Of a stretch of 45,105 nt of DNA, positions 26,022-34,120 are shown one piece after another. The DNA is from Devosia sp. (GTDB lineage: Bacteria > Pseudomonadota > Alphaproteobacteria > Rhizobiales > Devosiaceae). The stretch lies in assembly GCF_028290435.1 (NCBI RefSeq), contig NZ_JAQGJV010000055.1:1-45105 (forward strand). The letters run 5' to 3'. A model generated the notes under the pieces. It did no database searches. It was not told the DNA's origin and saw only the letters and a program-made list of their open reading frames with translations. The stretch's first letter is position 1, and each line of letters begins with the position of its first letter. Both the position numbers and the translations under genes were made by a program.

Positions 26022-26486
26022 ATGAGCACTTACACTGCCAAGCCGAGCGAGATCGACAAGAAGTGGATCCTGATCGACGCTGAAGGCCTTGTGGTCGGTC
26101 GCGTCGCTTCGATCATCGCTTCGCGTCTCCGCGGCAAGCATCTGCCGACTTTCACCCCGCACATGGACATGGGCGACAACATCGTTGTCATCAATGCCGG
26201 CAAGGTGAAGTTCACTGGTCGCAAGCTCGACCAGCACAAGTTCTATTGGCACACCGGCTTCCCCGGCGGCATCAAGGACCGGACTGCCCGCGAGATCCTC
26301 GAAGGCCGTTTCCCGGAACGCGTTCTCGAGAACGCCGTGCGTCGCATGATGCCCGGTGGCCCGCTGACCCGCGCCCAGTTGAAGAACCTCAAGGTCTACG
26401 CCGCTGGCGAGCATCCTCATGAGGCTCAGCAGCCCAAGAAGCTCGACGTGGCTGCGATGAACTCCAAGAACGTGAGGGTGAAGTAA
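26022..26486 (+). CDS. rplM: 50S ribosomal protein L13
   Basis: A 154-residue protein of the normal alphaproteobacterial length. It binds 23S rRNA early in large-subunit assembly. Family segments are clear: [35 protein letters not shown], the [11 protein letters not shown] block, and [26 protein letters not shown] sequence ending in HPHEAQQP. Codon use is strongly biased, as for a highly expressed gene. It is followed by rpsI after a single base, the standard operon. Confidence 0.98.
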   Translation: MSTYTAKPSEIDKKWILIDAEGLVVGRVASIIASRLRGKHLPTFTPHMDMGDNIVVINAGKVKFTGRKLDQHKFYWHTGFPGGIKDRTAREILEGRFPERVLENAVRRMMPGGPLTRAQLKNLKVYAAGEHPHEAQQPKKLDVAAMNSKNVRVK

Positions 26487-26487
26487 C

Positions 26488-26970
26488 ATGGCCGAGACCA
26501 TCAATTCTCTCGAAGACCTCGGGACCTCCACCGTCGCTCCGGCAGTCAACCTGGCTCCGGTCCACGTTCAGAAGCTCGACGCCCAGGGCCGCGCCTATGC
26601 CACCGGCAAGCGCAAGAACGCCGTCGCTCGCGTCTGGATCAAGCCAGGCAAGGGCGCCGTGGTGATCAACGGCCGCGAATTCGCGACCTATTTCGCCCGT
26701 CCGGTTCTGCAGCTCATCGTCAAGCAGCCGATCGTCGCGACCGAGCGCACTGACCAGTACGACGTCGTCGTCACCGTCGCCGGTGGTGGTCTGTCGGGCC
26801 AGGCCGGTGCTGTCCGTCACGGTATCTCCAAGGCGCTGAACTTCTTCGAGCCGGGCCTGCGCCCGATCCTCAAGAAGGGTGGCTTCCTGACCCGCGACAG
26901 CCGCGTCGTGGAACGCAAGAAGTACGGCAAGGCCAAGGCCCGCAAGTCCTTCCAGTTCTCCAAGCGCTAA
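26488..26970 (+). CDS. rpsI: 30S ribosomal protein S9
   Basis: A 160-residue protein. About 35 residues of variable N-terminus precede the conserved domain: [21 protein letters not shown], then [18 protein letters not shown], and the C-terminal [32 protein letters not shown] tail (shown only in part: [17 protein letters not shown]), whose last Lys-Arg reaches toward the P-site tRNA. It begins one base after rplM, and a strong terminator follows. Confidence 0.98.
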   Translation: MAETINSLEDLGTSTVAPAVNLAPVHVQKLDAQGRAYATGKRKNAVARVWIKPGKGAVVINGREFATYFARPVLQLIVKQPIVATERTDQYDVVVTVAGGGLSGQAGAVRHGISKALNFFEPGLRPILKKGGFLTRDSRVVERKKYGKAKARKSFQFSKR

Positions 26971-26988
26971 GCTTCGGGACATATTTGC

Positions 26989-27018
26989 AAAGGGCCGGGA
27001 AACCGGCCCTTTTCTTTT
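26989..27018 (+). terminator. intrinsic terminator after rpsI
   Basis: AAAGGGCCGG, loop GAAA, CCGGCCCTTT, followed by TTCTTTT: a 10-bp stem with a GNRA tetraloop and a U-rich tail, 19 bases after the rpsI stop. Confidence 0.92.
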
Positions 27019-27061
27019 GCGCTGCGCACAACCAGATAGACCGGGCAATACGAGCCCCGCC

Positions 27062-27694
27062 ATGTTCAACCTCATCACCCGCTTCCACCTGCTGCTTCTG
27101 CTTGTGCTTGGCGCCATAACCGGCGTGGCGGTGTTCCGCGTGCCGGCGGATTACGCCTTTCCCGCGCATTGGGCGGCCAGCCAGGCCGATTGGCTATGGC
27201 CGCGCAATGCGGCGCTGGCGGTCGGTCCGGTCATAGCCGTCGTCCTGCTGGGCGGGTTTGCGGTTCTGAGTGGTCTGCTGACCAAGAACCACCTCGCCAA
27301 GGTGCGTCACATCCTTGAGCCGGCGTTGACGCTTCTGCTCGGTGTCCTCGTAGCAGTGCAGCTTGGCTTATTGCTGAACGGCATCGGCTCGGACCTCGAT
27401 CTGGTTCGCCTAACGGCCATTGCTCTTGGTCTGCTCCTAATCGGCCTCGGCATCGTCTTCGCCGAGGCGGAGCGCCACACCTATGCCGGCCTACGGCTGC
27501 CCTGGCCGATCGCCGGGGACAGTCAATGGCGCAAGGCGCACCGGGTGACTGGGGTGGCGTTTGGTCTGGCTGGGGCAGGGCTGTTGGCGATGGCCTGGCT
27601 CGCCCCCGATCTGGGGCCTTTGGTAATCGCCTTTGCGCTGGCGCTGAGCGTACCCCCAGTGCTGGCGGCGTGCGCTACCGCATTGTCGCGATAA
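27062..27694 (+). CDS. SdpI/DUF1648-like membrane protein
   Basis: A 210-residue protein with about six helices. The N-terminal part has the DUF1648-like pattern (DYAFPAHWAASQADWLWPRN, about residues 29-48), where SdpI relatives read P-x-H-W. The C-terminal part has GLRLPWPIAGDSQWRKAHR, matching the SdpI motif G-(I/L)-R-x-P-W-x(n)-W-x-K-x-H-R. Bacillus SdpI is an immunity and signalling protein against the SdpC toxin; most proteobacterial relatives have no known role. The ATG at 27062 is chosen because it starts just before the first helix; the frame is open a little upstream into the terminator. Confidence 0.75.
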   Translation: MFNLITRFHLLLLLVLGAITGVAVFRVPADYAFPAHWAASQADWLWPRNAALAVGPVIAVVLLGGFAVLSGLLTKNHLAKVRHILEPALTLLLGVLVAVQLGLLLNGIGSDLDLVRLTAIALGLLLIGLGIVFAEAERHTYAGLRLPWPIAGDSQWRKAHRVTGVAFGLAGAGLLAMAWLAPDLGPLVIAFALALSVPPVLAACATALSR

Positions 27695-27868
27695 CCGGCC
27701 CGGCATGGCATTGCCGTGAAACCGGTTTCGCCAACAGGAATTTCCGCTGTGATTGCAAACGGAAAACCATGCGCTGCAACTTCTGAGGGGGAAGGGTAGT
27801 TTGTGACCAAGAATGAGGCTGGCGGCTTAATCGGTAGGCAGCTTTGCTTTTCCAACCTGCAGGTCAAC

Positions 27869-29248
27869 ATGTCTCCCACTACACTTTCGTCGGCCGCCCG
27901 GCCGGCCAGGGCGCCCAAGCCCTTTTATCGCAATTTCGGTTTCCAGGTCCTCGCCGCCATGGTGTTGGGGCTGATCCTTGGCTATATCGCCCGCAATATC
28001 GGGCCAGATGCCGCCGGCAACGCCAATTGGCTGACCCAGACGCTCGCCACAGTCGGTTCGATCTTCGTGTCGCTGTTGCGCGCCTTAGTGCCGGTGCTGA
28101 TTTTTACCGCCATCGTCGCCTCCATCGCTAATCTGCGTGAGCTGAACAACGCTGCCCGCCTCGTCTGGCAGACGCTGCTGTGGTTCGCCATTACCGCGCT
28201 GATCGCCGTCGGCATCGGCATTGCGCTCGGCCTGATCATCCAGCCGGGCCTTCACACCGGCGTGGCTGCAACCGCCGCGCATGCGCCGTCGTCGTCCGGC
28301 TCCTGGCTCGATTTCCTCAAGGGTATCATTCCCTCGAACATCCTGGGGCTGACGGCATCGACCAGCGTCAAAGACACTGGCGCCACCACCAGCCTGAACT
28401 TCAACGTGCTGCAGATCATCGTCATCTCGATCGTGGTCGGCATCGCGGCGCTGCGCGTCGGCCCGTCGGCCGATCCATTCCTGGCGTTCAACCGCTCCTT
28501 CCTCAAGATCGTGCACAAGATCCTGTGGTGGGTGATCCGCCTGACCCCGATCGGCACTATCGGCCTGCTCGGCAATGCTGTCGCCGTCTACGGCTGGGAT
28601 GCGCTGGCGCAGCTCGGCTGGTTCTCGGCTGCCATCTACATCGGCCTCGCCATCGTGCTGTTCGTGGTCTACCCGATCGTGCTGGGCACCAATGGCCTCA
28701 ACCCGATCCGGTATTTCCAGGGCGTCTGGCCCGCCGTTCAGCTCGCTTTCGTCTCCCGCTCATCCATCGGCACCCTGCCGCTGACTCAGCGCGTGACCGA
28801 AGAAAACCTCGGCGTGCCGCGTGAATACGCCGCCTTCGCCGTGCCGCTCGGCGCCACCACCAAGATGGACGGTTGCGCCGCGATCTATCCAGCTATCGCT
28901 GCGATATTCGTCGCCCAGTTCTATGGCGTGCCGCTTGGGCTGCAGGAATATCTGCTGATCGCGTTCGTCTCGGTCATCGGCTCGTCGGCGACCGCGGGCC
29001 TAACCGGCGCCACCGTGATGCTGACGCTGACGCTGTCGACCCTGGGCCTGCCGCTGGAAGGCGTGGGGCTGCTGCTGGCGGTTGATCCGATCCTCGACAT
29101 GGGCCGTACCGCGGTCAACGTCGCCGGCCAGGCGCTGATCCCCACTATCGTCGCCAAGCGCGAGGGTATTCTGGATCAGGCTGCGTATGATCGGCACGAG
29201 AGCATTGACGCGCTCGATGACTCGGTTGAGGCCGTGCCGGCCGAGTAG
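27869..29248 (+). CDS. dicarboxylate/amino acid:cation symporter (DAACS family)
   Basis: A 459-residue glutamate/dicarboxylate symporter of the GltP/DctA fold. Hairpin 1 carries the Ser-rich SRSSIGTLPLT (about 293-303), helix 7 the ATTKMDG motif (about 328-334, NMDGT in glutamate transporters), hairpin 2 SVIGSSATAGLTGA, and helix 8 DPILDMGRTAVNVAGQ with the substrate-binding Asp and Asn. It imports C4-dicarboxylates or acidic amino acids with Na+ or H+. A second candidate start, GTG at 27803, has a strong GGGGGAAGGG RBS but adds 22 residues of unlikely sequence. A terminator follows closely. Confidence 0.88.
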   Translation: MSPTTLSSAARPARAPKPFYRNFGFQVLAAMVLGLILGYIARNIGPDAAGNANWLTQTLATVGSIFVSLLRALVPVLIFTAIVASIANLRELNNAARLVWQTLLWFAITALIAVGIGIALGLIIQPGLHTGVAATAAHAPSSSGSWLDFLKGIIPSNILGLTASTSVKDTGATTSLNFNVLQIIVISIVVGIAALRVGPSADPFLAFNRSFLKIVHKILWWVIRLTPIGTIGLLGNAVAVYGWDALAQLGWFSAAIYIGLAIVLFVVYPIVLGTNGLNPIRYFQGVWPAVQLAFVSRSSIGTLPLTQRVTEENLGVPREYAAFAVPLGATTKMDGCAAIYPAIAAIFVAQFYGVPLGLQEYLLIAFVSVIGSSATAGLTGATVMLTLTLSTLGLPLEGVGLLLAVDPILDMGRTAVNVAGQALIPTIVAKREGILDQAAYDRHESIDALDDSVEAVPAE

Positions 29249-29268
29249 GGCGGGCGATATTGCGAATG

Positions 29269-29297
29269 AAAAAGGGAGGCGAAAGCCTCCCTTTTTG
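29269..29297 (+). terminator. intrinsic terminator after the symporter gene
   Basis: AAAAAGGGAGGC, loop GAAA, GCCTCCCTTTTT, then GTTG. The A-rich 5' flank and T-rich 3' flank pair with each other, so it can act in both directions. Confidence 0.9.
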
Positions 29298-29330
29298 TTG
29301 TGGCCCCAAATTGTCCCCAGCACGGTTCTT

Positions 29331-29403
29331 CCCGCGGACTTGATCCGCGGGCCACTCTCAACACGGTGGGCGCGGCGAGAGGCCCGCAGATCAAGTCCGC
29401 GGG
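29331..29403. repeat. palindromic intergenic repeat, inverted pair (REP/BIME-like)
   Basis: The left unit (29331-29353) reads CCCGCGGA-CTTGA-TCCGCGGG-CC, a perfect palindrome by itself. The right unit (29381-29403) is its reverse complement with one mismatch in 23. The 27 bases between include related CTCTC/GAGAG pieces that extend the pairing. This is the layout of a BIME-like unit of two REP sequences. It lies between the symporter terminator and the convergent glycosyltransferase gene. Confidence 0.8.
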
Positions 29404-29479
29404 AGGGCCGGTGGGTCGGGAGATTGCCTGTGGGTGGGAGAGTTCCGTAGGCGCTAGATGCCCGCGGGCGATACGAAAA

Positions 29480-30793
29480 TCACCCAACCAGCTTCAGCGC
29501 CGGCTTTTTCTTTTTCGGCTTGATCGCGGCATGCGGGGTGTAATTGGCCATCACCCGCTCGATGACCTTGATGGCGGTAGCGGTGCCGTCCTCGGCATGC
29601 AGCTTTTCGGCCAGGGCCGAGGCGTTCTTGCGGTAGGTTTCGTTGGTGCTGAGATCGGCCAGCGCGCCGGCCAGGATTTCCGGCGTCAGCTTGCGCAGGC
29701 GCACGGGCTTGGGACCGGTGCCGAGCTCGAACACGCGGCGGCCCCAATAGGGCTGGTCGACCGTCTGCGGTACGATAAAGGTCGGGCGGCCGAGATGCAG
29801 GCCCGCCGATGTCGTGCCGGCGCCGCCGTGATGCACGACGGCCGACACATACTTGAACAGCTTGTCGTGCGGCGCCTTTTCGATGGCGAAGATGGTGTCG
29901 GGCAGGTCGCTCGGATTGATCCCGCCCCAACCGCGCGCGACGACGGCCCTACCGCCCCACAGCTTGACGGCGTCTTTGAGGATTTGCGTGTTGCGCTCGG
30001 CCCCGAACGGCATCGAGCCGAAGCCGATATAGACCGGCGCCTCACCCTCGGACAGGAACTTCTGGAACTCGGCCGACGGCTGCCAGTTGGACTGGTCCTT
30101 GAGCGTCCAGTAGCCCGAGACGATGGCACTCTTGGGCCAATCGCGCGGGCGCGGGGAAATCTCGTCGGAATAGGCATAGAGCGTCGTCAGCGGCGTGCCG
30201 TCGGTATTGCGGAAGAAGCCGCCCTTCTTGCGGGACTCGAGGCCCATCAACTCGCGGCGCAGCTTGTTGCGCGGCAGGTTGTAATAGATCTGCTGCACAG
30301 TCATGGCCGTATAGGTCAGCCGGTTGAAGGCCGGACCAAAATCGGCACCGTAATAGATGCAGAGCGGAAATTCGCTGGTCGAGTTGAGCGGCTGCAGCGC
30401 CACCATCAGAGCGGGAATGTGCAACGCTTCGGCGATGTCGATGCCGAAACTGGTGTTCATGTTGAGAATCAGCGCGTCGGCGCCCTGGCACATGTTCCAG
30501 GCATGGCGGGCGGCTGTATCGACGATCTGCTGACCCTGCCGCAGCAGGGACGGGCCATTGATCAGCATCGACTGGCTCATCGCGTTTTCGAACCGCGACT
30601 GCATCAGGAAGGCCTGGATCGATGGTCCGAGCGAATGAAATTCGATGCCGTGGCTGGTGACCATGTCCTCGAATTCCTCGGAAGCGCCGAGAACAACCGA
30701 GTAGCCACGATCCTTGAGCGCCATGGCGAGAGCCAGATAGGGTTGAACGTCGCCCTGCGTGCCAATCGTGACCAGGGCAATGCGCTTTACCAT
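29480..30793 (-). CDS. GT1-family glycosyltransferase (UGT/MGT type)
   Basis: A 437-residue GT-B enzyme related to sterol and macrolide glucosyltransferases. N-terminal acceptor domain: RIALVTIGTQGDVQPYLALA (the GT28-like glycine motif, residues 4-23). C-terminal nucleotide-sugar domain: PVYIGFGSMPFG, VVHHGGAGTTSAGLHLGRP (donor-binding HHGGAGT near 328) and VPQTVDQPYWGRRV. It would transfer a hexose to a lipid or other hydrophobic acceptor. It ends in a Lys-rich tail (KPKKKKPALKLVG), which may bind the membrane surface. It stands alone, so no pathway can be given. Confidence 0.87.
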   Translation of the reverse strand: MVKRIALVTIGTQGDVQPYLALAMALKDRGYSVVLGASEEFEDMVTSHGIEFHSLGPSIQAFLMQSRFENAMSQSMLINGPSLLRQGQQIVDTAARHAWNMCQGADALILNMNTSFGIDIAEALHIPALMVALQPLNSTSEFPLCIYYGADFGPAFNRLTYTAMTVQQIYYNLPRNKLRRELMGLESRKKGGFFRNTDGTPLTTLYAYSDEISPRPRDWPKSAIVSGYWTLKDQSNWQPSAEFQKFLSEGEAPVYIGFGSMPFGAERNTQILKDAVKLWGGRAVVARGWGGINPSDLPDTIFAIEKAPHDKLFKYVSAVVHHGGAGTTSAGLHLGRPTFIVPQTVDQPYWGRRVFELGTGPKPVRLRKLTPEILAGALADLSTNETYRKNASALAEKLHAEDGTATAIKVIERVMANYTPHAAIKPKKKKPALKLVG

Positions 30794-30928
30794 TCAATCC
30801 TCACTTGACGCCATTCTGGACGAAGGTCGTAGCCCCCGTGACCATTTACAATGCCCCGCAGTGCATTTATGAACGGCTCTCTCGATAGCTGGTTTCCTTA
30901 CAAAAAACGTGTCCGAAGGGCAATAGAC

Positions 30929-31027
30929 ATGCCGTCCCCATTCACTGTTGCTTTGGTTGGAGCCTCGCTCGCCGGCAATCGGATGGCCGCCGCTATCATC
31001 GCATTGACGCGGGCGAACGCCCGCTAG
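30929..31027 (+). CDS. possible leader peptide (32 aa) upstream of alaC
   Basis: ATG with CGAAGGG 8-14 bases upstream opens 32 codons (MPSPFTVALVGASLAGNRMA..., ending AAIIALTRANAR). Its last codons lie inside the first hairpin (31009-31024) and its stop touches the second, the arrangement of a translated leader whose ribosome position affects RNA folding. Ala, Ile, Leu, Thr and Arg codons are common near the end, but there is no long run of one amino acid. Without comparison to relatives it may be chance. Confidence 0.25.
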   Translation: MPSPFTVALVGASLAGNRMAAAIIALTRANAR

Positions 31028-31091
31028 CTCTTCCCGAGTGCCACACCGGCAGGGAAGAGCCGAACATGATTGTTCCGCTGCAAATGCAGCG
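31009..31091 (+). ncRNA. candidate structured RNA element with four consecutive perfect hairpins
   Basis: Hairpins: GCGGGC-GAAC-GCCCGC (31009-31024); GCTCTTCCC...GGGAAGAGC (31027-31060), with an inner TGCC-ACACC-GGCA stem; GAACA-TGAT-TGTTC (31062-31075); CGCTGC-AAAT-GCAGCG (31076-31091). They follow one another with 0-2 bases between them. I match this to no riboswitch class I know. It could be a cis-regulatory leader of alaC or an independent small RNA; the strand is given as that of alaC. Confidence 0.4.
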
Positions 31092-31217
31092 TTTAACCCG
31101 TTCACAACCATAATTCCGCGATAATCGCGCACTCTTGTTCGGAGGCGCAGCGCAGAGTCTCAAGCCAGACAGCGCGTCGCGGCCCCATCCGGTCCGGGAA
31201 GGACCACTGAGGATATC

Positions 31218-32432
31218 ATGACCGACGATTTCCACCGCATCCGCCGCCTTCCGCCCTACGTGTTCGCCCATATCGATCCGCTCAAGGCCAAGGCGCGCGC
31301 CGAAGGCGTCGACATCATCGATTTGGGCATGGGCAACCCCGATATGCCGACCCCGGCCCATATCGTGGAAAAGCTGCAGGAAACGGTCAAGGACCCGCGC
31401 ACGCATCGCTATTCCAGCTCGCGCGGCATTCCCGGCCTGCGCAAGGCTCAGGCGAGCTATTATGGCCGCCGTTTTGGCGTGAAGCTGAACCCCGATACGC
31501 AGATTGTCGCGACCCTGGGCTCCAAGGAAGGCTTCGCTAACATGGCCTCGGCCATTACCGCGCCGGGCGATGTGGTGCTGGTTCCCAACCCGACTTACCC
31601 GATCCATGCCTTCGGCTTCATCATGGCCGGCGGCGTGGTGCGCTCCATGCCAGCCGATCCGAATGAGGATTTCATGCGCTCGCTGGATCGCGCCGTTCGG
31701 CACTCGATTCCGAAGCCGATCGCGCTGGTGCTGAACTATCCGGCCAACCCAACCGCCTACACCGCCGACCTCGATTTTTACACTGAGGTGGTCAAGTATT
31801 GTAAGGCCAATGACATCTTCATCCTGTCCGATCTCGCCTATTCCGAGATCTATTTCGATGAAGACGCACCGCCGCCTTCCGTGCTGCAAGTCCCGGGCGC
31901 CATCGATATCACGGTCGAGTTCACCTCGATGTCCAAGACCTATTCGATGCCCGGCTGGCGCGTCGGCTTTGCGGTCGGCAATGAACGGCTGATCGCCGCC
32001 TTGGCGCGGGTGAAGTCGTATCTCGACTACGGTGCGTTCACTCCTATCCAGGTTGCTGCCACGGCAGCGCTGAACGGCTCGGACGACGTGATTGAGGAAG
32101 TCCGCAAGATCTACAAGTCGCGCCGCGACGTGCTGGTCGAGAGCTTCGCGCGTTCCGGCTGGGACATTCCAGTGCCCAAGGCCACCATGTTCGCCTGGGC
32201 GCCGATTCCCGCGCAGTTCGCTCATCTCGGCTCGCTCGAATTTGCCAAGCTCCTGATCAAGGAAACCGGCGTTGGCGTGGCTCCGGGCGTCGGCTTCGGT
32301 GAATATGGCGATCAATATATTCGCCTGGCCTTTGTCGAAAACGAACAGCGCATCCGCCAGGCCGCCCGCAACATCAAGAAGCTGCTCGGCAGCAATGTCG
32401 GGTCGGGCAACGTGGTACCGCTGAGCGCGTAG
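31218..32432 (+). CDS. alaC: alanine-synthesising aminotransferase (AlaC-like)
   Basis: A 404-residue PLP enzyme of aminotransferase class I/II, very close in motif order to E. coli AlaC: RRLPPYVFAHIDPLKAKA, IIDLGMGNPDMPTPAHIVEKL, HRYSSSRGIPGLRKA, ATLGSKEGFANM, SKTYSMPGWRVGFAVGN (PLP-linked Lys near 239), and SPGVGFGEYGD-like APGVGFGEYGDQYIRLAF near the end. It should exchange amino groups between glutamate and pyruvate. Relatives in this position before hom are often labelled LL-diaminopimelate or aspartate aminotransferase, so substrate choice is not settled. GAGGATATC supplies the RBS before the ATG. First gene of the alaC-hom-glpX operon. Confidence 0.87.
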   Translation: MTDDFHRIRRLPPYVFAHIDPLKAKARAEGVDIIDLGMGNPDMPTPAHIVEKLQETVKDPRTHRYSSSRGIPGLRKAQASYYGRRFGVKLNPDTQIVATLGSKEGFANMASAITAPGDVVLVPNPTYPIHAFGFIMAGGVVRSMPADPNEDFMRSLDRAVRHSIPKPIALVLNYPANPTAYTADLDFYTEVVKYCKANDIFILSDLAYSEIYFDEDAPPPSVLQVPGAIDITVEFTSMSKTYSMPGWRVGFAVGNERLIAALARVKSYLDYGAFTPIQVAATAALNGSDDVIEEVRKIYKSRRDVLVESFARSGWDIPVPKATMFAWAPIPAQFAHLGSLEFAKLLIKETGVGVAPGVGFGEYGDQYIRLAFVENEQRIRQAARNIKKLLGSNVGSGNVVPLSA

Positions 32433-32436
32433 CATC

Positions 32437-32523
32437 ATGAACCCCCGCTGGATTATCGGAGTTCTGATCTTGATCGCCGTGGTTGGTTCACTGCTCTACT
32501 TCAATCAGGCGCCCCATCCTTGA
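32437..32523 (+). CDS. 28-residue single-helix membrane peptide
   Basis: ATG 4 bases after the alaC stop opens 28 codons: MNPRWIIGVLILIAVVGSLL, then YFNQAPHP. It is a textbook short membrane helix with a basic N-terminus and a soluble tail, too regular to be likely by chance. It lies between alaC and hom in the same direction and would be co-transcribed. The RBS is weak, so translation may depend on coupling to alaC. Function unknown. Confidence 0.45.
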   Translation: MNPRWIIGVLILIAVVGSLLYFNQAPHP

Positions 32524-32581
32524 TGGCTGCTCGCTAAGTCCTATTGACGACTAGGCACTTTCCTATGCAGATGTCGCTCCC

Positions 32582-34090
32582 ATGAGCGACATCCAATCTT
32601 TCCGCCAATCCGTCGAATCCTTTATCTCCGCACGTGGTTGGACCCCCACGCGTTTCGGCCGCACTATCGCGGGCGATCCGCTATTCGTGTTCGACCTGCG
32701 CGAGGGCCGCGAGCCGCGCAGCGACACGCGCATGCGCATCCTCAAGGCGATGCAGGATTTCGGCGAAGCCGCGACCGCGACGCCATTGCGAATCGGCGTG
32801 GCAGGGCTCGGAAACGTCGGCGCGACGCTGGTGCGCATCTTGCAGAAGGATGGCGCCGAGTTGACCAAGAAGCTGGGCCGTCCGCTGATCGTCACCGCTG
32901 TCGCTGCTAGGTCGCGGTCGCGCGATCGCGGCATCGATATTTCGGGGCTCGATTGGTTCGACGATCCGGTGGCTTTGGCAAAATCCGACGGCATCGACCT
33001 GTTCGTGGAACTTATCGGCGGCGAGGATGGCCCGGCGTTCGCGGCGGTCAAAGCCGCGCTTGAGATCGGGCGGCCCGTGGTCACCGCCAATAAGGCATTG
33101 CTGGCCAAGCACGGCGTCAAGCTGGCCAAGATGGCCGAGGACTCGGGCGCCCAGCTCGGCTTCGAGGCTGCGGTCGCGGGTGGCATCCCGGTCATCAAGA
33201 CGCTGCGCGAGGGCCTGGGCTCGGCCAAGATTGCCAAGGTCTTCGGCATCATGAACGGCACTTGCAATTATATCCTTACCCGCATGGGCAATGAGGACAT
33301 CTCCTTTGCCGATTGCCTCAAGGACGCGCAGGCGCTGGGCTATGCCGAGTCTGACCCTAGCTTCGATGTCGACGGTTTCGATACCGCCCACAAGCTGTCG
33401 ATACTTGCCACGCTGTGCTTCGGCTACGAGATTGCCCCTGACAAAATCCACGTCGAGGGCATCACCAAGATCACCCAGCACGATATCAAAGTGGCCTCCG
33501 ACCTCGGCTACAAGATCAAGCTGCTCGGCATCGCGCAGCGTTCCGACGACGGCATCGAGCAGCGCGTGCATCCCACCTTCGTGCCCAAGGGTAGCGCCAT
33601 CGCGGGCGTCGACGGCGTGATGAATGCCGTGGCGCTAGAAACCGACCATGTGCACGAACTGCTGTTGGCGGGTCCCGGCGCGGGCGGACCGCCGACGGCA
33701 TCCTCTGTGCTGTCCGATATCCTCGACATCGCTCGCGGCACCCGCGTGCCGCCGTTGGGCGTGCCCAGCGACGAACTGCTGCCCTACAAACAGGCCCCGA
33801 TGCGCGCCCATGAAGGCGGCTACTATATCCGCCTCAATGCCAAGGACGTGCCCGGCGCCCTGGCGGCCATAGCCACGCGCATGGGCGAACATGCCATCTC
33901 CATCGATAGTGTCATCCAAAGGCCAGATCTGAAGGCTAAGGATGTGTCCGAGGACGGCGTGCCGACGCGGACCGTCGTGATGATCACCCAGCAGACGCTG
34001 GAAGCGAATGTGCGCGAATCCCTTGCGCAGATCGCCGCCGATGGGTTCATAGTCGGCCAGCCGCAATTGATCCGGATCGAGATGCTGTAG
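32582..34090 (+). CDS. hom: homoserine dehydrogenase with N-terminal HTH-like extension
   Basis: Residues 66-502 are a complete homoserine dehydrogenase, reducing aspartate semialdehyde to homoserine for Thr and Met synthesis: LRIGVAGLGNVGATLVRIL (NAD(P)-binding), VVTANKALLAKHG, GGIPVIKTLREGL, the MNGTCNYILTRM signature, YAESDPSFDVDGFDTAHKL, and a C-terminal ACT domain (YYIRLNAKDVPGALAAIATR, about 416). Residues 1-60 are extra: SFISARGWTPTRFGRTIAGD, then LFVFDLREGREPRSDTRMRI, like the small HTH proteins of rhizobia. Usual length is about 435. The frame is continuous and the extension looks coding, but ATGs at 32732 and 32750 could give the ordinary enzyme; no strong RBS precedes 32582. Confidence 0.92.
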   Translation: MSDIQSFRQSVESFISARGWTPTRFGRTIAGDPLFVFDLREGREPRSDTRMRILKAMQDFGEAATATPLRIGVAGLGNVGATLVRILQKDGAELTKKLGRPLIVTAVAARSRSRDRGIDISGLDWFDDPVALAKSDGIDLFVELIGGEDGPAFAAVKAALEIGRPVVTANKALLAKHGVKLAKMAEDSGAQLGFEAAVAGGIPVIKTLREGLGSAKIAKVFGIMNGTCNYILTRMGNEDISFADCLKDAQALGYAESDPSFDVDGFDTAHKLSILATLCFGYEIAPDKIHVEGITKITQHDIKVASDLGYKIKLLGIAQRSDDGIEQRVHPTFVPKGSAIAGVDGVMNAVALETDHVHELLLAGPGAGGPPTASSVLSDILDIARGTRVPPLGVPSDELLPYKQAPMRAHEGGYYIRLNAKDVPGALAAIATRMGEHAISIDSVIQRPDLKAKDVSEDGVPTRTVVMITQQTLEANVRESLAQIAADGFIVGQPQLIRIEML

Positions 34091-34120
34091 AGCTTCGTCC
34101 GGCGACGGGCAGGGGGAAGC

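Larger units (their letters stand above)
30794..31217. other. structured leader region ahead of alaC
   Basis: 424 bases between the GT1 gene start (minus strand) and alaC. The right half is unusually structured: five perfect dyads in 121 bases (31009-31024, 31027-31060, 31062-31075, 31076-31091, 31117-31129). Just before them is a possible 32-codon frame. The left half shows nothing recognisable. Confidence 0.6.

Noticed and set aside
30794..31132. 112-codon minus-strand frame in the alaC leader
   Set aside because: No family features, no RBS, and its sequence is dominated by the hairpin-forming DNA.
30996..32438. 480-codon open frame antisense to alaC
   Set aside because: alaC on the plus strand has full-length family similarity; the antisense frame has none.
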